Assembly: GCA_025765615.1 (NCBI GenBank)
Contig: JAIVFJ010000147.1
Location: 62,001 to 126,000, forward strand
DNA from: Zopfochytrium polystomum
Lineage: Eukaryota; Chytridiomycota; Chytridiomycetes; Chytridiales; Chytridiaceae
Length of the DNA stretch: 64,000 bases
Direction of reading: 5' to 3'
The translations under genes and the position numbers were made by a program. Below, one piece after another: positions 34,653 through 48,420 of this stretch. The notes beneath the pieces were generated by a model, which did not search any database, was not told the origin of the DNA, and was given only the letters and a program-made list of their open reading frames with translations. Position 1 is the stretch's first letter; the number at the start of each line of letters is the position of its first letter.

Positions 34653-36262
34653 TTTTTGGGGCGGTGGCTTTGTGAGAGAGAGTGTGTGAAAGTTTGTTTA
34701 GAAGTGTGTGTTTCAGTGTGAGGGGGTGTGTGGGTCTTTGTTGGGATGTGGGAGGGGAGTTTGTCTGGTGCGGCAGTCGCGCGTATTATGAGTGAAGAAG
34801 TGCGTCTGTGCATCGCGCTCTTGACGAATTTTTGGTATTCGGGGAATATTTTTTTTCTTTTTTCTTTGGAGCCCTGTCTCCTTTTTGTTCTCGTTCTTTT
34901 TTTTTTTTTTTTTTTTTTTGGGTTCGGTCGATTTAGAGTCTATGTCCCCCTCGCCTCGCGGTTCCCTTCGAGACCCTTTCTTCTTCGCTGCCTTTTGCGT
35001 TCCTTTTTTTTTTTTTTCTTTTTCTTTTTCTTTTTTTCTCGAGGTTTTGGATTTTTTTGGCTGAACCAGGACCTGCAAGGCAAACAAACATGCAGGTCGA
35101 TGCTTCGGCGGTCGACTCTATGAAACAGTTGGGAGCGAACGACGCAACACGAGGGTGAAGGAACGTCGAGAGAAACAAGGGGAAGAGTCCCAACGCAAAT
35201 AAGAGAACCGGAAAGAAAAAAAAAGAAGATAAATACTAACGAGACGGTTTCTTTCGGCATAACTATTTTCGTTGCGCTCAGCAGTGCAGGCCGCTCTCGT
35301 CCTCGTCGCTGACGTCGTCCTCATCTTTGTCGACTCCGCCCACAACGCTGCCTGCCAGCGTGCGGGCGCGGAAGGGGGCCGCACCAGGGGCGGCGGCGGA
35401 TGCGACGTTGGCGGCAGGTCAGCGCCGCACGCCCCCCTAACCCAAATGTAGTCGATCGTGTGTTTCAGCTTGTGCATTTGTGGGGCGCCTCCTCCTTCCT
35501 CCGCACCCCCGCAGCGGCAGCCGTCGCCGCGGAAGCGTGGACGCCAGCATCCAGGCGCTGCCGGGTCCGCGCCCCCGAAGCGACGGCGGCGGCCTCGGCG
35601 ACGTTGCTGCGTCGTCCGATAATCTAACTGGTGGGAGAATGAACAAGTGTTGTTTGAACCCTGCACACGAAGTTTCCGCGGACAGACATGGTCACGTGAC
35701 CTGTCAGGGACGGCCCTGAACGCGTCGCGCTTTTTTTTGTTGCTCCAAAAAAAAAAAAAAAAACACGGCAGGACCACAGCATTTTCGGCGGCACCGGTCG
35801 AACAAGCGTGATAAAAACCAGAAGGGTTATACTGTATGTAATTTGATCTATCGATTGGCAGAGAATGGGAATTGATGTCCTCTTGTCCTTTCCGTTGGAG
35901 CCACTTAAAAAGTCGAAAACCCACAGCAGCGGTCGAATGACTCACCCCCCATCTGCTCGCCCACCCATCCACCAACGCCCAGTCCCTGTTTAGATAGGCC
36001 ATACACACACTAGTCGTTGAAAGCGGGGCAGTTCTTGCATTCAGAAAGCCATTCTTATTGCGACTCGGACAAGCGAATATTTTGGGAAGGAGCCAGGCAG
36101 GCTCAAACAAGAAATCAAGAATAGGCAGGGGTATTGAACTGGTATCTCTAAAACAAAAATGAGTCACAACGACAAAATAGTCAAGGAAGGCGGGTAAAAG
36201 CAACTAATGGAGTCGCTCAAGCACTACGTTCGCCGGAGAGGGGGGGAGGGGGTTGTCGCTTT
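34653..36262. other. Intergenic, with possible unassigned minus-strand exon fragments
   Basis: T- and A-runs dominate. A GC islet at 35281-35630 has minus-strand fragments that look coding: VVGGVDKDEDDVSDEDESGL near 35281-35345 in one frame and MHKLKHTIDYIWVRGA near 35430-35485 in another. The latter recalls the C-terminal His/Asp region of endonuclease/exonuclease/phosphatase enzymes, but the sample is too short to call. No start or consistent splicing was found. Confidence 0.25.
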
Positions 36263-38911
<2,649 letters not shown>

Positions 38912-39026
38912 GTTCTCGCTTTTCTTCTGTGGCGGGGGAGGGGGGATTGAAAGCGGTTTTCAATGAGAAAAGTCCGTGGTTGGGGGGGTGTTTTGGAGGG
39001 TTGTGGGGTGGTTGTTGAGTGTTTCT

Positions 39027-39033
39027 TATTTAT
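39027..39033 (-). promoter_or_regulatory. TATA-like box upstream of katG
   Basis: ATAAATA on the minus strand (within CCATAAATAAG), about 116 nt upstream of the ATG at 38911. A second CCATAAATA lies about 30 nt further upstream. Function is inferred from sequence and position only. Confidence 0.35.
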
Positions 39034-41144
39034 GGGGGGCGGGTTGAGTTGTGCTATTTATGGCGCGTTGCTGTTTGCTATTTACAGTTGTCCACTTGTC
39101 GTCTGTGTGGCGGTTGGCTGTTGCTGTTTATGGTGGTGCGTCTTGGGATGGTTTTCTGTTACTATTTTCGGCGGTTGATCCCTTGTATCACCGACGAGCA
39201 CACTACACTGAAAACATCCAACAGGGATCAACGTAAGCGTCGATCAACGGAGTGAGGCGTGGTTCTAGGCTCTACGCTCTCAGTCTCTTTTCTTTTTTTT
39301 TCTTCTAGAGGCCGGCCAGCACACGGAAGAAAGAGACGAGAGGCGGCGGAACGTGTGAGCACCTGAAACGCCTGAAACTTCTCGAATCCACCCCCTTCCT
39401 TCCGTTGGTGTCCGAAAAAAATCATGCAATTAGCAGAGTGCCCCAACATTACTCCAAATCCCACAATAAGAGCAAAAAAGAAAAAAAGAAGAAGAAGAAG
39501 AAAAGATTGTTAGCGAGGTTACTTTCGCGGATGCAAAAAAAGTCCCGTACCGATTATTAACTTTGAATTTTGCAACCCACTTTGGGGGTGTGCCAGTGCC
39601 CCCAGGACGGCGGCGGCGGGGGTCTGAGTGGAGACGGGCAGAGGGGCCTCCAGAGCCTAGTGTCAATGTGGGAGCGAACAATAGTGGAAAAGCAGACCGC
39701 CTACTTTCGCGACTGCGTTCATCCCAACCTGCGGCCAGCTCGCAGACATTTTCGGACGAAAGGGTGTTCCTGTTCGCCATCATTGTCTTTGAGGTTTTGC
39801 AGCGCAGTGTGCGGTGCAGCGGTAAACATGAACGTAAGTCGTGAAGAAAGTGACCGTATATTCGTTTTGGGATCAGAGAAAGGCTGATGTGTGGTGTATG
39901 GGACACAGATGCTGATTGGGTCGAGGGCGATCGCTGGTCACGGAGGCGGCGGAATCTTCTCGTTGGTCGTTATCATCATTGCAGACATTTTTCCCGTGAA
40001 AGTGTCATTTCACTGCTTGTGGTCGGCGGTGTGCTGACTATCGCGTTCGTGTACGTTGAGGCGAAATGGGCGGCGAAGTCTGTTATTCCACTGTCTTGTA
40101 TTTTATTTTTATTTTTTCATTTGTGATTGGGAGGTTCCCTGTGAAATTCTGGTTTTGGTCTTAGTTGGGATTGCTTGTCAGTTCGGGGTTGTTTATTCTT
40201 CTTTGCGTGGAAACGATTTGTTTGCAACGCACGCGTGAACAGATTATATCTGTCGCTTTATTCGAGTGGGCGACTCTTTTATCTCACCTGATCTCCCCAG
40301 GCAAAGTCTCCCGCACTTGGTCTGCGAAACTGCGCAATTGGTCTGTTTCGCAATTCCCCCGACCTTGCTCCTTTTTCAAGAATTTCAGAACATTCGAGTC
40401 CTGGAGGCAATTCAGTAACCGACAATTCCTTCTGTATAATACTTTTCGTCCTGCTCCCGTTCTGCAAGCACTACAAGGTTGTCAGGAATGAGCTCAGGGA
40501 GAGGACGCATCAGGGAAAGAAGACCGCATTTGATCCAAGCGAAACTTTGTGAGACGGAGGAAGGTGGTTGGGGATGATGATCTTCGCGCGAGAACCGGTA
40601 AGGGGGTCTCCTTCATTGCGAGCTCTGTCTGCTGGATTGGAACCAGACCCCGGAGGAAACCCACTTGAGTTTATTTATTAAAAGAAAGGTTGGGCCTTGC
40701 GGGCGCCAAGTGGAATCCTTTGGGGCCTGGATCGGAATTGTCTTTCGTTCTTTCCCCTCGGCCTCCAAAACCCTCACCCTTCCGTTCCACCAAAAGTGAC
40801 AATCTGCCTTTTGTTGTCCATTATGGCATACCGATGTCCTTTGGGTGACAGGTCTACCCCCAGATCTGAGAGCAATTTTGGACTGTCCCAATTCTGCCTT
40901 TTCTTTGTTTTGTTTTTCTTTTGGAGAAAAAAGCGAACCGAACCTCCATGAGAGCGCCGTGCGATGCAGAAAATGCCCACTTGCCATTTTGCATTTTGGA
41001 CAGAATTTTTTGGACAGTACCAAATATGACCCGTTTGTGACAGACAAATGTCCATAACTTTATTCTGTCTCGCCTCTCACGCCTAAGCCGATTCCGACAG
41101 AGCGTGGACGCGCCTAAGAAATCGAAAAAGAAAAAGTGAGAGAA
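39034..41144. other. Gene-free region between katG and the membrane-protein gene
   Basis: No recognised gene. Near 39040-39170 several imperfect GCTATTTA/GTTGCTGTTTA-type motifs recur in the katG upstream region. The 40.6-41.05 kb part has mixed composition and short frames. The last about 100 nt are probably the leader of the gene at 41145. Confidence 0.4.
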
Positions 41145-42868
41145 ATGAGCCAAAGACGCCAGGACGACCACCGCACAGGCACAGGGGGAGGCGAAGGCGG
41201 CGGCGACAACGACGACGGGGTCCAAGACAGTCCCCCGCGCGGCCGTCCCAGCGCCGAAGACGAGGACGCCGCGATGGAGGCCGGCCGTGCGCGCTCGCCG
41301 AGCCCCACACCGACGGCAGGCACGTCCGCGTCCCCGTGGTACCACGACGCCCCCTCCGCCGTCGCCTTCTACCTCGGTGTCTTTGGCTGGCAGCAGCGCT
41401 GGATCCTCTCGGCCCCGACCACCACCCCGGCCGCCCCGCTCGACAGCCCGACCCGCTTCCGCGCCCACCTCTTCATCACGCGGTACTTTTCCATCCCCAT
41501 CACCTTCTCGGAGCTCGTCCCCATCGACTGGGAGAGGGAGGCAGAGGAGCGAAGGGCAATCATCAAGAAGGGCTGGTCGACCGAAAAGGTGGCGTGGATT
41601 ATCGGTAAGCTTGCTTTCGAAGGCTTCATCGTTCTCGTATCGTAAACTTGGGATTGATCATCCTTTTAGCTGGCCTCGTCGGCATCGCACTTAGCATCAC
41701 GGGCCTTGTTCTTTTCAAGCGTGATTTCCACGATCCCGCTATCCGCCAATCCACGACATGGCGCAGCTGCCCTACAGGACACAGATGCATTGTCGATGGG
41801 CCCACAGAGTTTTGGGTCAAGTCCGTCAGCGTTTGGTATGCAAGCATGAAGACCTACTGGGTGAAGAGTGCTCCGCCCTTGGTTCCTGAAAAGCGCTCTT
41901 GGTCGCTCTCGCACCGGATGGGCACGTACGCTACCTTCAACTACGAGCTATTTACTATCGAGGACGAAACTGTTTGTACCTGTTTGCGAGCTTTCGCTGA
42001 ACGACTGAAGATTCTTTGTTTGATTAACACCGTCGGGTTTGGGTTTTGTCGCTATTACAGATCACGGTCGATTTCGACATTCCACTGGATGTATCGAGCG
42101 CGATTACTCTCGAATATTTCGGAGGCGATGGCTTCATGCAATTCAATTTGAGTGAATTGGCCAAAGTCAACCAAAAATCAGTTGAAATTACGCCAACGAG
42201 CACGGGGACGGCATCGGTTCTGATAAGTTCAAGCTGGTCCTGGCCGTCTGCTCCGAAAAACTTTACCCTCACCTTGAGGTATGAATCTTGGCGACCACTG
42301 ATGGCTCTTCAGTCTTTTTTTTTTTTTTTTTTTTTTTTTTCTTTGGTTCATCTTCATCGACATCACCATCGCTAACCAACCCTTTCCCCCACAAGTGGCG
42401 AGATGCTAGACTACGCCAAAAATGCCACGCTTAATTCCTGCCCGACTGCCAACCAAGGATTCCCAATTCCCGGCGCACCCAACCGCCGCTTTGGCTGCGA
42501 GATCGCGTCGACTCACCTCCCGTCCTTCTCCCGCTACGTCTTCCTCGCCGAGCCGACCGGAGGCAGCGGGGTACAAATCGGTGGACCTCAGGAACGAGCT
42601 CCGCGTCGCGCCCTTTGTCGTCGTCTACGTCCTCCTCGGCACCGTGCTCCTCTTCTCCACCGCCGTCGCCGTGCTCGCCGCGTTTGGCGACTGGACCGTC
42701 GGGTATTGGCTGCGCGAGCGCAGGAAGCGAAGAAGGCGCGGGGAGAGGCGCGCCGGCGCTTCCGGCGGCAACGTAGCGGAGGCACTCGCGACCGCGCCCT
42801 CCAGTCGCGCCGCCCGGCGCGTCCCGGAGGAGCAGCAGAGCTTGCTTGCAAGGGTTGACGATGACTGA
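41145..42868 (+). CDS. Two-helix membrane protein with large ectodomain
   Basis: Exons 41145-41604, 41670-41971, 42061-42278 and 42396-42868 give about 483 residues if one extra G in the G4 run at 42568-42571 is ignored. As written, that run shifts the frame before the second helix. Residues 1-150 are cytosolic, with a Ser/Pro/Asp-rich start. Helix 1 (AGLVGIALSITGLVLF) is at about 151-172. The ectodomain (about 175-405) contains CPTGHRCIVDGPTEFWV, ITVDFDIPLDVSSAITLEYF and N-glycosylation sites (NLS, NFT, NAT). Helix 2 (VVVYVLLGTVLLFSTAVAVL) precedes an Arg-rich tail. The order recalls the ectodomain of plant APD-type membrane E3 ligases, but there is no RING domain and that likeness is tentative. 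Function unknown. A decayed duplicate of the last exon lies at 43418-43503. Confidence 0.7.
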
Positions 42869-43417
42869 TTTGCGTCGTAGGTCCTCGGCTCTTCTTACGT
42901 CGTGCTCATTAAATTCCCCAATTTCATTCGTCTTGACTCGCTCTCCAGAAAGTGCTTTTTGTGCTTGTTGTTCTTGGAATTGAATTTCTTATCCTCCACG
43001 CCGCACGGTCTGAGCGTCGTCAACTCTCACCTCCAGTTCGCGTTGTTCGTTTGCCGTATGTCCTCTGGCTTCTCTTACCTACTTTTTTTTTTTTTTTTTT
43101 TTTTTCCGGGTGTGTTTGTGTGTGTGTTTGAACATTCGATTCGTGGATCCAACACAATGGGATTTCGACGCAGTGGCCACTTTTTTTAGCGAAGCCAATA
43201 TTTTTGAGAAGCAGCACGGTCGGAACGTCCAATCACAAGGATGCTTCAAAGACATATATCAGCTGACTTGGTTGCAACTAAGAACCACCACCTACTAGGC
43301 ACACTCACCCCAATACTACTTGGTACACCCAGTGACCAAAGCACTTTTCAGCTCGTGGCGTACACGGCGGCAGCTCACTGTTGCTTCATTGGAAAATTAC
43401 CCCCGCCTCACCCCCTT

Positions 43418-43503
43418 CCGTCGCCGTAATCGCTGCTTTTGGCGACGGGTCGGTCGGGGAACCTGGCTGCGCGAGCGCGAGAAGCGGCGAAGCGCGCGGT
43501 GAG
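43418..43503 (+). pseudogene. Duplicated fragment of the preceding gene's last exon
   Basis: About 86 bp align with 42663-42749 at roughly 80% by eye: CCGTCGCCGT, TTTGGCGAC, GTCGGG and TGGCTGCGCGAGCGC are shared in order. Translated pieces SVAVIAAFGDGSVG and GTWLREREKRR match the helix-2 end and basic tail of the intact gene but fall in different frames. The 0.55 kb between the gene and this fragment holds a T-run at 43083-43105 and nothing else I recognise. Confidence 0.6.
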
Positions 43504-43688
43504 GGGCTAGCCGCGTCGCGGATGCCCTTCCGGGATCGCCCCCTCTGCCGTGCGCGTCGCTTCCCTCGTTGTTTCTCCGATGATTACGCCAACCTCCACT
43601 GCCTAGTTCCTCGCTACCTGGTTCCCCAACTCCTCCGTCACTGCCGCTTCAGGACTGCCGCAAGTGAGTTTGGCCTCGCGCTCAACAG

Positions 43689-43689
<1 letters not shown>

Positions 43690-43744
<55 letters not shown>
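43690..43744. repeat. (GT)n microsatellite
   Basis: About 27 uninterrupted GT units, right after a GTGAGT-like donor-shaped motif (43661). Its long Cys/Val frames are repeat artefacts. Confidence 0.92.
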
Positions 43745-43746
<2 letters not shown>

Positions 43747-43924
43747 TTGCGTGTTTACGTGCACACATTTGAGTTCACCGCCCCAACAGCCCGACCCTCG
43801 TCGCTCACGGCCTCCGCCGCCCACCGCCGCTAGGCAGCCAGTTTGACATGCGCGACTTCAAAATCCGACGCCATGTCGTTGCCAAGAATAGGGAGCCTGC
43901 TGGGGGCAGTGACAAGATTTTTTC

Positions 43925-44290
43925 TATTCACTGCTCATCAGGACTAAATGCTGCAGGGACAAACCAAGCATTTCCCTCCAGAATGTGAAGAATTTCGCCA
44001 GTCAATACATTCCATACCTTGCTGCATTGTCCAAACTTGTAGACAGAACAGACTGGCCATCAGGTCTGAATGATGTTGATATGAGACCATCAACATGCCC
44101 CTCCGACTTGCGCAGCTCCCTGCCTGTGGATGCATTCCAATTCTGACTGTTTTGTCAGCACTTCCAGATACAACAAACGGCCCATCAGGACTGAATCATG
44201 CAGAGTCCACCAAATCATTGTGTCCCTTCCATAATTGCACAGTCCAACCAGTGGATGTGTTCTAAATCCTGGCTCTCTTTGTTGGAGTAT
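43925..44290 (-). pseudogene. WD40-repeat relic
   Basis: The minus strand reads blades of a WD40 propeller: LWKGHNDLVDSA, stop, FSPDGPFVVSGSADKTVRI, then ELRKSEGHVDGLISTSFRPD, and in a further frame NVLTGEILHILEGNAWFVPA and AFSPDE. Two Trp codons are now stops (RIW to RI-TAG and AWF to A-TGA), and two small indels shift the frame. The blade style matches fungal NACHT-WD40 or similar high-copy WD40 proteins. Nothing N-terminal to the propeller survives. Confidence 0.75.
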
Positions 44291-44378
44291 AGGTACATTG
44301 GTAGGACTTTATTCATCCTCTGACCCATTGGCACTCCTCTGATGGTATTTTAGTGCTGTACGAGTGCTTGGTAAGGTT

Positions 44379-44604
44379 TGTTTTCCTCCTCCTCTGCTCA
44401 AAGCAGATAATATAGGAGAAGTTTTTACCCTGTGCCGGTCATGCTTGCCTAGCAACTATTACAGTGTGCACATCATTATGTATCAATAATTCATAATAGA
44501 GGTTTTTCTCTTTCTCTCCAAGTTTGGAAGGAGGGCCACCCACAAACACACATCTCCACTTCATTCACTCCTTCCACTCACTCACTCAGAGTAGACTGTT
44601 TACA
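44379..44604 (+). repeat. LTR-like dispersed repeat, copy 2
   Basis: TGTTTTCC at the left and GTTTACA at the right bound a 226-bp sequence closely similar to 28401-28626, in the same orientation 16 kb away. No flanking duplication seen; a solo LTR is the simplest reading. Confidence 0.6.
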
Positions 44605-45783
44605 AATTCGATAGGAATCAATCGGAGCCAAGATCACTGCTTCACATACTCCATGGAGTTTTGGCCACATCAGCAAGATGCAACAATATGTCATTGTCTC
44701 CAAGCTGGGCCACCCAAACGTCCCCTGAGGTAAAACTACTCCCATTGTCGAAACTTCATTATGCCTCCCAGGCTGTGCCTCTGCCTCACAACTGTGCCTA
44801 CGACACCCTGCTATAAATAGTGGACAGAGGAGAGCAGCAACTGGACACACAGCACCCCGTATAAAACAAACCAATTCCCATCATGACTTAATTCTGCAGA
44901 CGCACCAGCTCTAGATGAAGAAGCATCTTCCGCAGCAAGCAGCCTGCAGAGCTCTCTCCCAGAGGATGCACACCAAATGGCTGTAGGGTCCTCACGGCTC
45001 CTCAATCCCTGAGTTAGAATCATGTGTGTCGGTCAACCATGACATAAAGTTGAAGAATGGCTCCTTGGTTTTGGCAGTCTCCACTACTTGTGTTGTGGAC
45101 AAGGTCTCTTCATGCACCCCGCTTTAATATTCACCAGAAGTATCACAGCATTGTTTCCAAAGGTGCCTCCCAGCATATTGAACATGGAGAGGTATTCCCT
45201 TTTTGAGAGATTTCGCGTCGAGCCCAACAGCGAGATCGAAGCTGGCTGCAGCGAGACTCTGTGACGCAACCCATGTCAACCGCGGAGGGCGGCGACGATA
45301 CGGACGGGATTGGGTGCCTGCGCCATTCGGCCCTCTGTGAGGATGACAGGCTGTCGAGCCTGTGACCTCAAATAAATTAAGTGTATACTCACTTTTTAAC
45401 TGGTAATTGTGAGGATTACCACCATGTCTCAACCTGCGTTTTGCTGGCAAAACGTGACTAGGCTTGGATTCCTACTCTCTTATTATTTATTGGGTTTCCA
45501 TACAGCCTTTGACTGGCTCTGTATGTCTGCCTCTGAGCTCTACTATTATTATTTATTATTGGCGATGTTGCAGACAGAAAGACTCAGTCTTGATTCTAAT
45601 TGCTGATACAAGGCTCCCTTGCTCAGTGGTCAGAGTGCTCCCTTCAATTGGGAAGGTGCCAAGTTCAAGACATGCTAGTTGACAGACTGGGCAGAAATGC
45701 AAAGTCCTACTATGCCTGGCCAATGGCCCCTCACTTTTGGAAATGACTTAGGACTGAAACACTTCTGTGGGAGAAGTGCTACG
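44605..45783. other. CpG-poor block with tRNA-like segment
   Basis: No gene recognised. At about 45612-45676, TTGCTCAGTGG matches the pol III A-box at nearly every position, followed by a CCC-TTCAATT-GGG hairpin and AGTTCAAGACA, a weak B-box. Acceptor halves do not pair, so this is a tRNA-derived relic or SINE head rather than a tRNA gene. Confidence 0.35.
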
Positions 45784-47154
45784 CCCAGATGGACAGAGTT
45801 AACAAGATGATGGCAGAGCTAACAAGCCCTACCACCTGCTACCATGATGTATTACCTCATAAAAGGGTATGAGATCACAGGGTTTTTCTTTATCTTTTCA
45901 TTGATGATTTTTACTTATTTTTCCAATTAGTAATTTATCCTGTTTTTCCTGTTTTTCCTGTTTTCTCTTTTATTTATTCCTTGTTGTCTCTGTCTGTGTC
46001 TTTCCTTTCTTGTGTGGCTGAGAGTGACTGTCTTTCCTTTTTGCACCAACCAGCTCTCTCCATCTCCTCCATCTTTCTTGGCAGCTGATGCCAAGAAATG
46101 CTCCATGATTTTCTGAGCTGTCTTCCTTGTTTGATGGCTCAGCCCCATTGTTTGGTGACTCACTCCTCCTCTCTCTTCTTTGCTGTTTTATTTATTGTTT
46201 TGTTCTTTTGTATATGTTTTCCCCTCTTTTCCCTTCCTTCTTCCTTCACCCTGCTGATTCCAACCCTTTCCTATTTAAGCAGCTGCCCCCCATCTTGTTG
46301 ACTGTGAGAACCTGTGCCTGAAGTCCCTTGCCTGCCCTTTTCTTCCTGACTGTATGTAGAGCTGGGGGTGGCAGTCCCCTGGTGTGTGACAGGAGGTTGA
46401 AGTCCTCTTGGCCATGATGGCAGTGTGCTGGGTTCAAGCCCCAGTGCACCTCACCAATTCTGCATGCTGCTTAGGTTGGACTGGGTAGGAGCCACTTGGT
46501 GATGGAAGGATGGAGGGTAAATCTGTGGTGGTGCCTCTAGGTTCCTGTCAATACATCTAGTCAAATCCAGGTCTCTCAAGGGGATATGAATGAGCTGTCT
46601 GGTCAGGTACTGCTGCAGGAATGGTCTCTCAGGTATGCCCCCTCCTCCCTGGTTGTTGGCTCCTGTGGCCTCTGGTGGGCCTGGTCTTCACTGGGTTCAG
46701 ACCCTCTTTCTCTCAGATTAATGCCTGTGATGTCATGGTGCCACATTTGGGTGAGGGAGTGGGTGTTAACCTTCCTTGCTTCTAAGATAGGGAATTCCTC
46801 TGGCTTGGTGAAGCAGATGTCTGTGTCCTAGTGGGATGAAGTAAGAAGAGTCCCACTGTCTCCCACCCCTGTGTGATCCCTCCTTGGATTGAGTTGGAAC
46901 TTCTCCTTGGAGTGAGACAAGTTGTGTCTGGTTCTGTTAAGTGGAAAACAGTTCTGATTTAATTCAACAGACACCTCTGCACACTAACTGTTCCTTGTGT
47001 TTGCCCTCTGTGTCCAAACCCCTCCAACTTAGGGCTTGTCTTTGACAGAGAGGGAGCCTTGCTCCATGGTGGTGGCTCCAACAGACCAGGGTCTGGCCAC
47101 TTTCCTCCCCACTCTCTTGTCTTCTTCAGTTGGATTGGAGTGCTGCACTTAGTG
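45784..47154. other. CpG-free block
   Basis: Reading every base from 45784 to 47154 I find no CG dinucleotide, while TG and CA are abundant. The gene islands on either side are CpG-rich. No coding frame is recognisable. A class II tRNA-like relic lies inside (46363-46455). The pattern fits long-term cytosine methylation with deamination of a silent repeat. Confidence 0.7.
46363..46455 (+). ncRNA. Class II tRNA-like relic
   Basis: GCTGGGTTCAAGCCCCAG forms a perfect T-arm and contains a full B-box (GGTTCAAGCCC). Upstream are an anticodon-like arm GGAGG-TTGAAGT-CCTCT and a variable-arm hairpin GCCA-TGA-TGGC, the layout of tRNA-Ser or tRNA-Leu. The acceptor halves do not pair and the loop triplet is GAA, so it is not a functional Ser or Leu tRNA. 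A tRNA-derived retroposon head is possible. Confidence 0.35.
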
Positions 47155-48420
47155 CCGCTCCCGGGAGCTTGCTGCATCTTGCACCTCCAGCATTGTTACC
47201 GGATTTCCTGGTCCCCTTTGGCTTTGGCTTTTGCCTCCCATTGGGCCCACTCTGTGTCATGGACCAGAGAACCCTGCACATTCTTTGCTAGTGTGCCACC
47301 TTTTCACAGTTGCCTTTGGTCTGAGTGTGAGAGTCTTCTCTTTGTGTAGCAAGAGAGTTTCTTTGTGTTTCTTGGGCTTCTTAAGACTCCAAATACATTG
47401 TCCTGTCTAGTGACCCCTAGACATCTCCTTTTTGCCCTTTTTCACTCTTCAGGATTGGTATTTAGGCCATTGCTCTATTTGCCACCCATAGCCCAGGGTG
47501 AGGATTTAGAGAGCACAGTCTCACACCTCTCACCTTCATTTTCAATTCTTTTTTCTTTTTTCTTTTTTTTTTTTTTTTTTTTTGATCCGGCGGGCCTTAC
47601 ATTACTCCACGCCACTCCTCTCCTCCTCCACCCCACCGCTGCCCACGCAGTCCCTCAGCCACACTTAGTCGACAGGTCCACCACATTCGCTCCCAACTCC
47701 AACGGCGCAGCTTGGGCAATGCGAGGGGCAGCTGGCAGGGGCTTGCGGTGGTGGTGGGGGTTGTACGGCGGGGAAGACGCCGAGGAGCAAGAGTCGCTCG
47801 CGAACTGCCTCCTCGGTGGTCCGCGTGCGGTAAACTGGCGGGGGCAGGGAGAGGCGCTTCGAGGCGAGAAGGGCGTCAAGGACCGCGGCGTCGGAGTCTG
47901 AAGGGCGTCGTGTTCAGACAGCCGATCCGCTTGCCGCACCAGTTGCCCACTCTCCACAACCAATTGATCTTCTCGCCCCACTCCGGGATGAGAATATTTG
48001 GTTCAGTGCAGGTTTCAAGGCCGTCGCTGGCCATCCCGCTGGTGCTATCTTGCCGCTGGTCGGTGCCGCGAATCATTTGAAAGTCGGTTGTGTAACTGGT
48101 GTTGCCCTACAATATCCGAGCTCGCCGCGAATGCCAAAAAAGCCGGCCATAAATTTCGCGCGAGGGCTGCCAATATCAGATGTCGCGGGCATCCCAACCC
48201 ACCACCACTCCGTCGTGTCACAGACCGGTACGAACTCTCCGACAATCGAGTCGATTGCGGCGGAACATATCATCCCCACTCCAGTCGGGGAAGTAGGCCG
48301 TCCACGGCAACACTGCAAACACACGGCAAACTAGAAAATCGTCATCAAGCGTCTGAGACAGGCCTTTCCATGAACTTTCCGGGTAACAGGTTTTCAAGAA
48401 GCTGCACGAGGTGAAGCTTC
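47155..48420 (-). pseudogene. Decayed minus-strand coding region, unknown
   Basis: After the T-run at 47565-47583, CpG content rises. Minus-strand segments look coding: VGMICSAAIDSIVGEFVPVC and SPRAKFMAGFFGIRGELGYC (48073-48300), then ETCTEPNILIPEWGEKINWL and WRVGNWCGKRIGCLN (47900-48060) in a different frame, then a Pro/Ser/Arg-rich tail to 47655. The shift at about 48070 has no splice signals. I do not recognise the family. Confidence 0.35.

Noticed and set aside
35118..36203. 361-codon minus frame including a possible endonuclease/exonuclease/phosphatase end (KLKHTIDYIW)
   Set aside because: Most of the frame is unlike protein, the suggestive segment is under 20 residues, and it does not connect to the acidic C-terminal fragment in the same frame.
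43603..43846. Cys/Val- and His/Thr-repeat frames
   Set aside because: Translation of the (GT)n array, no coding evidence.
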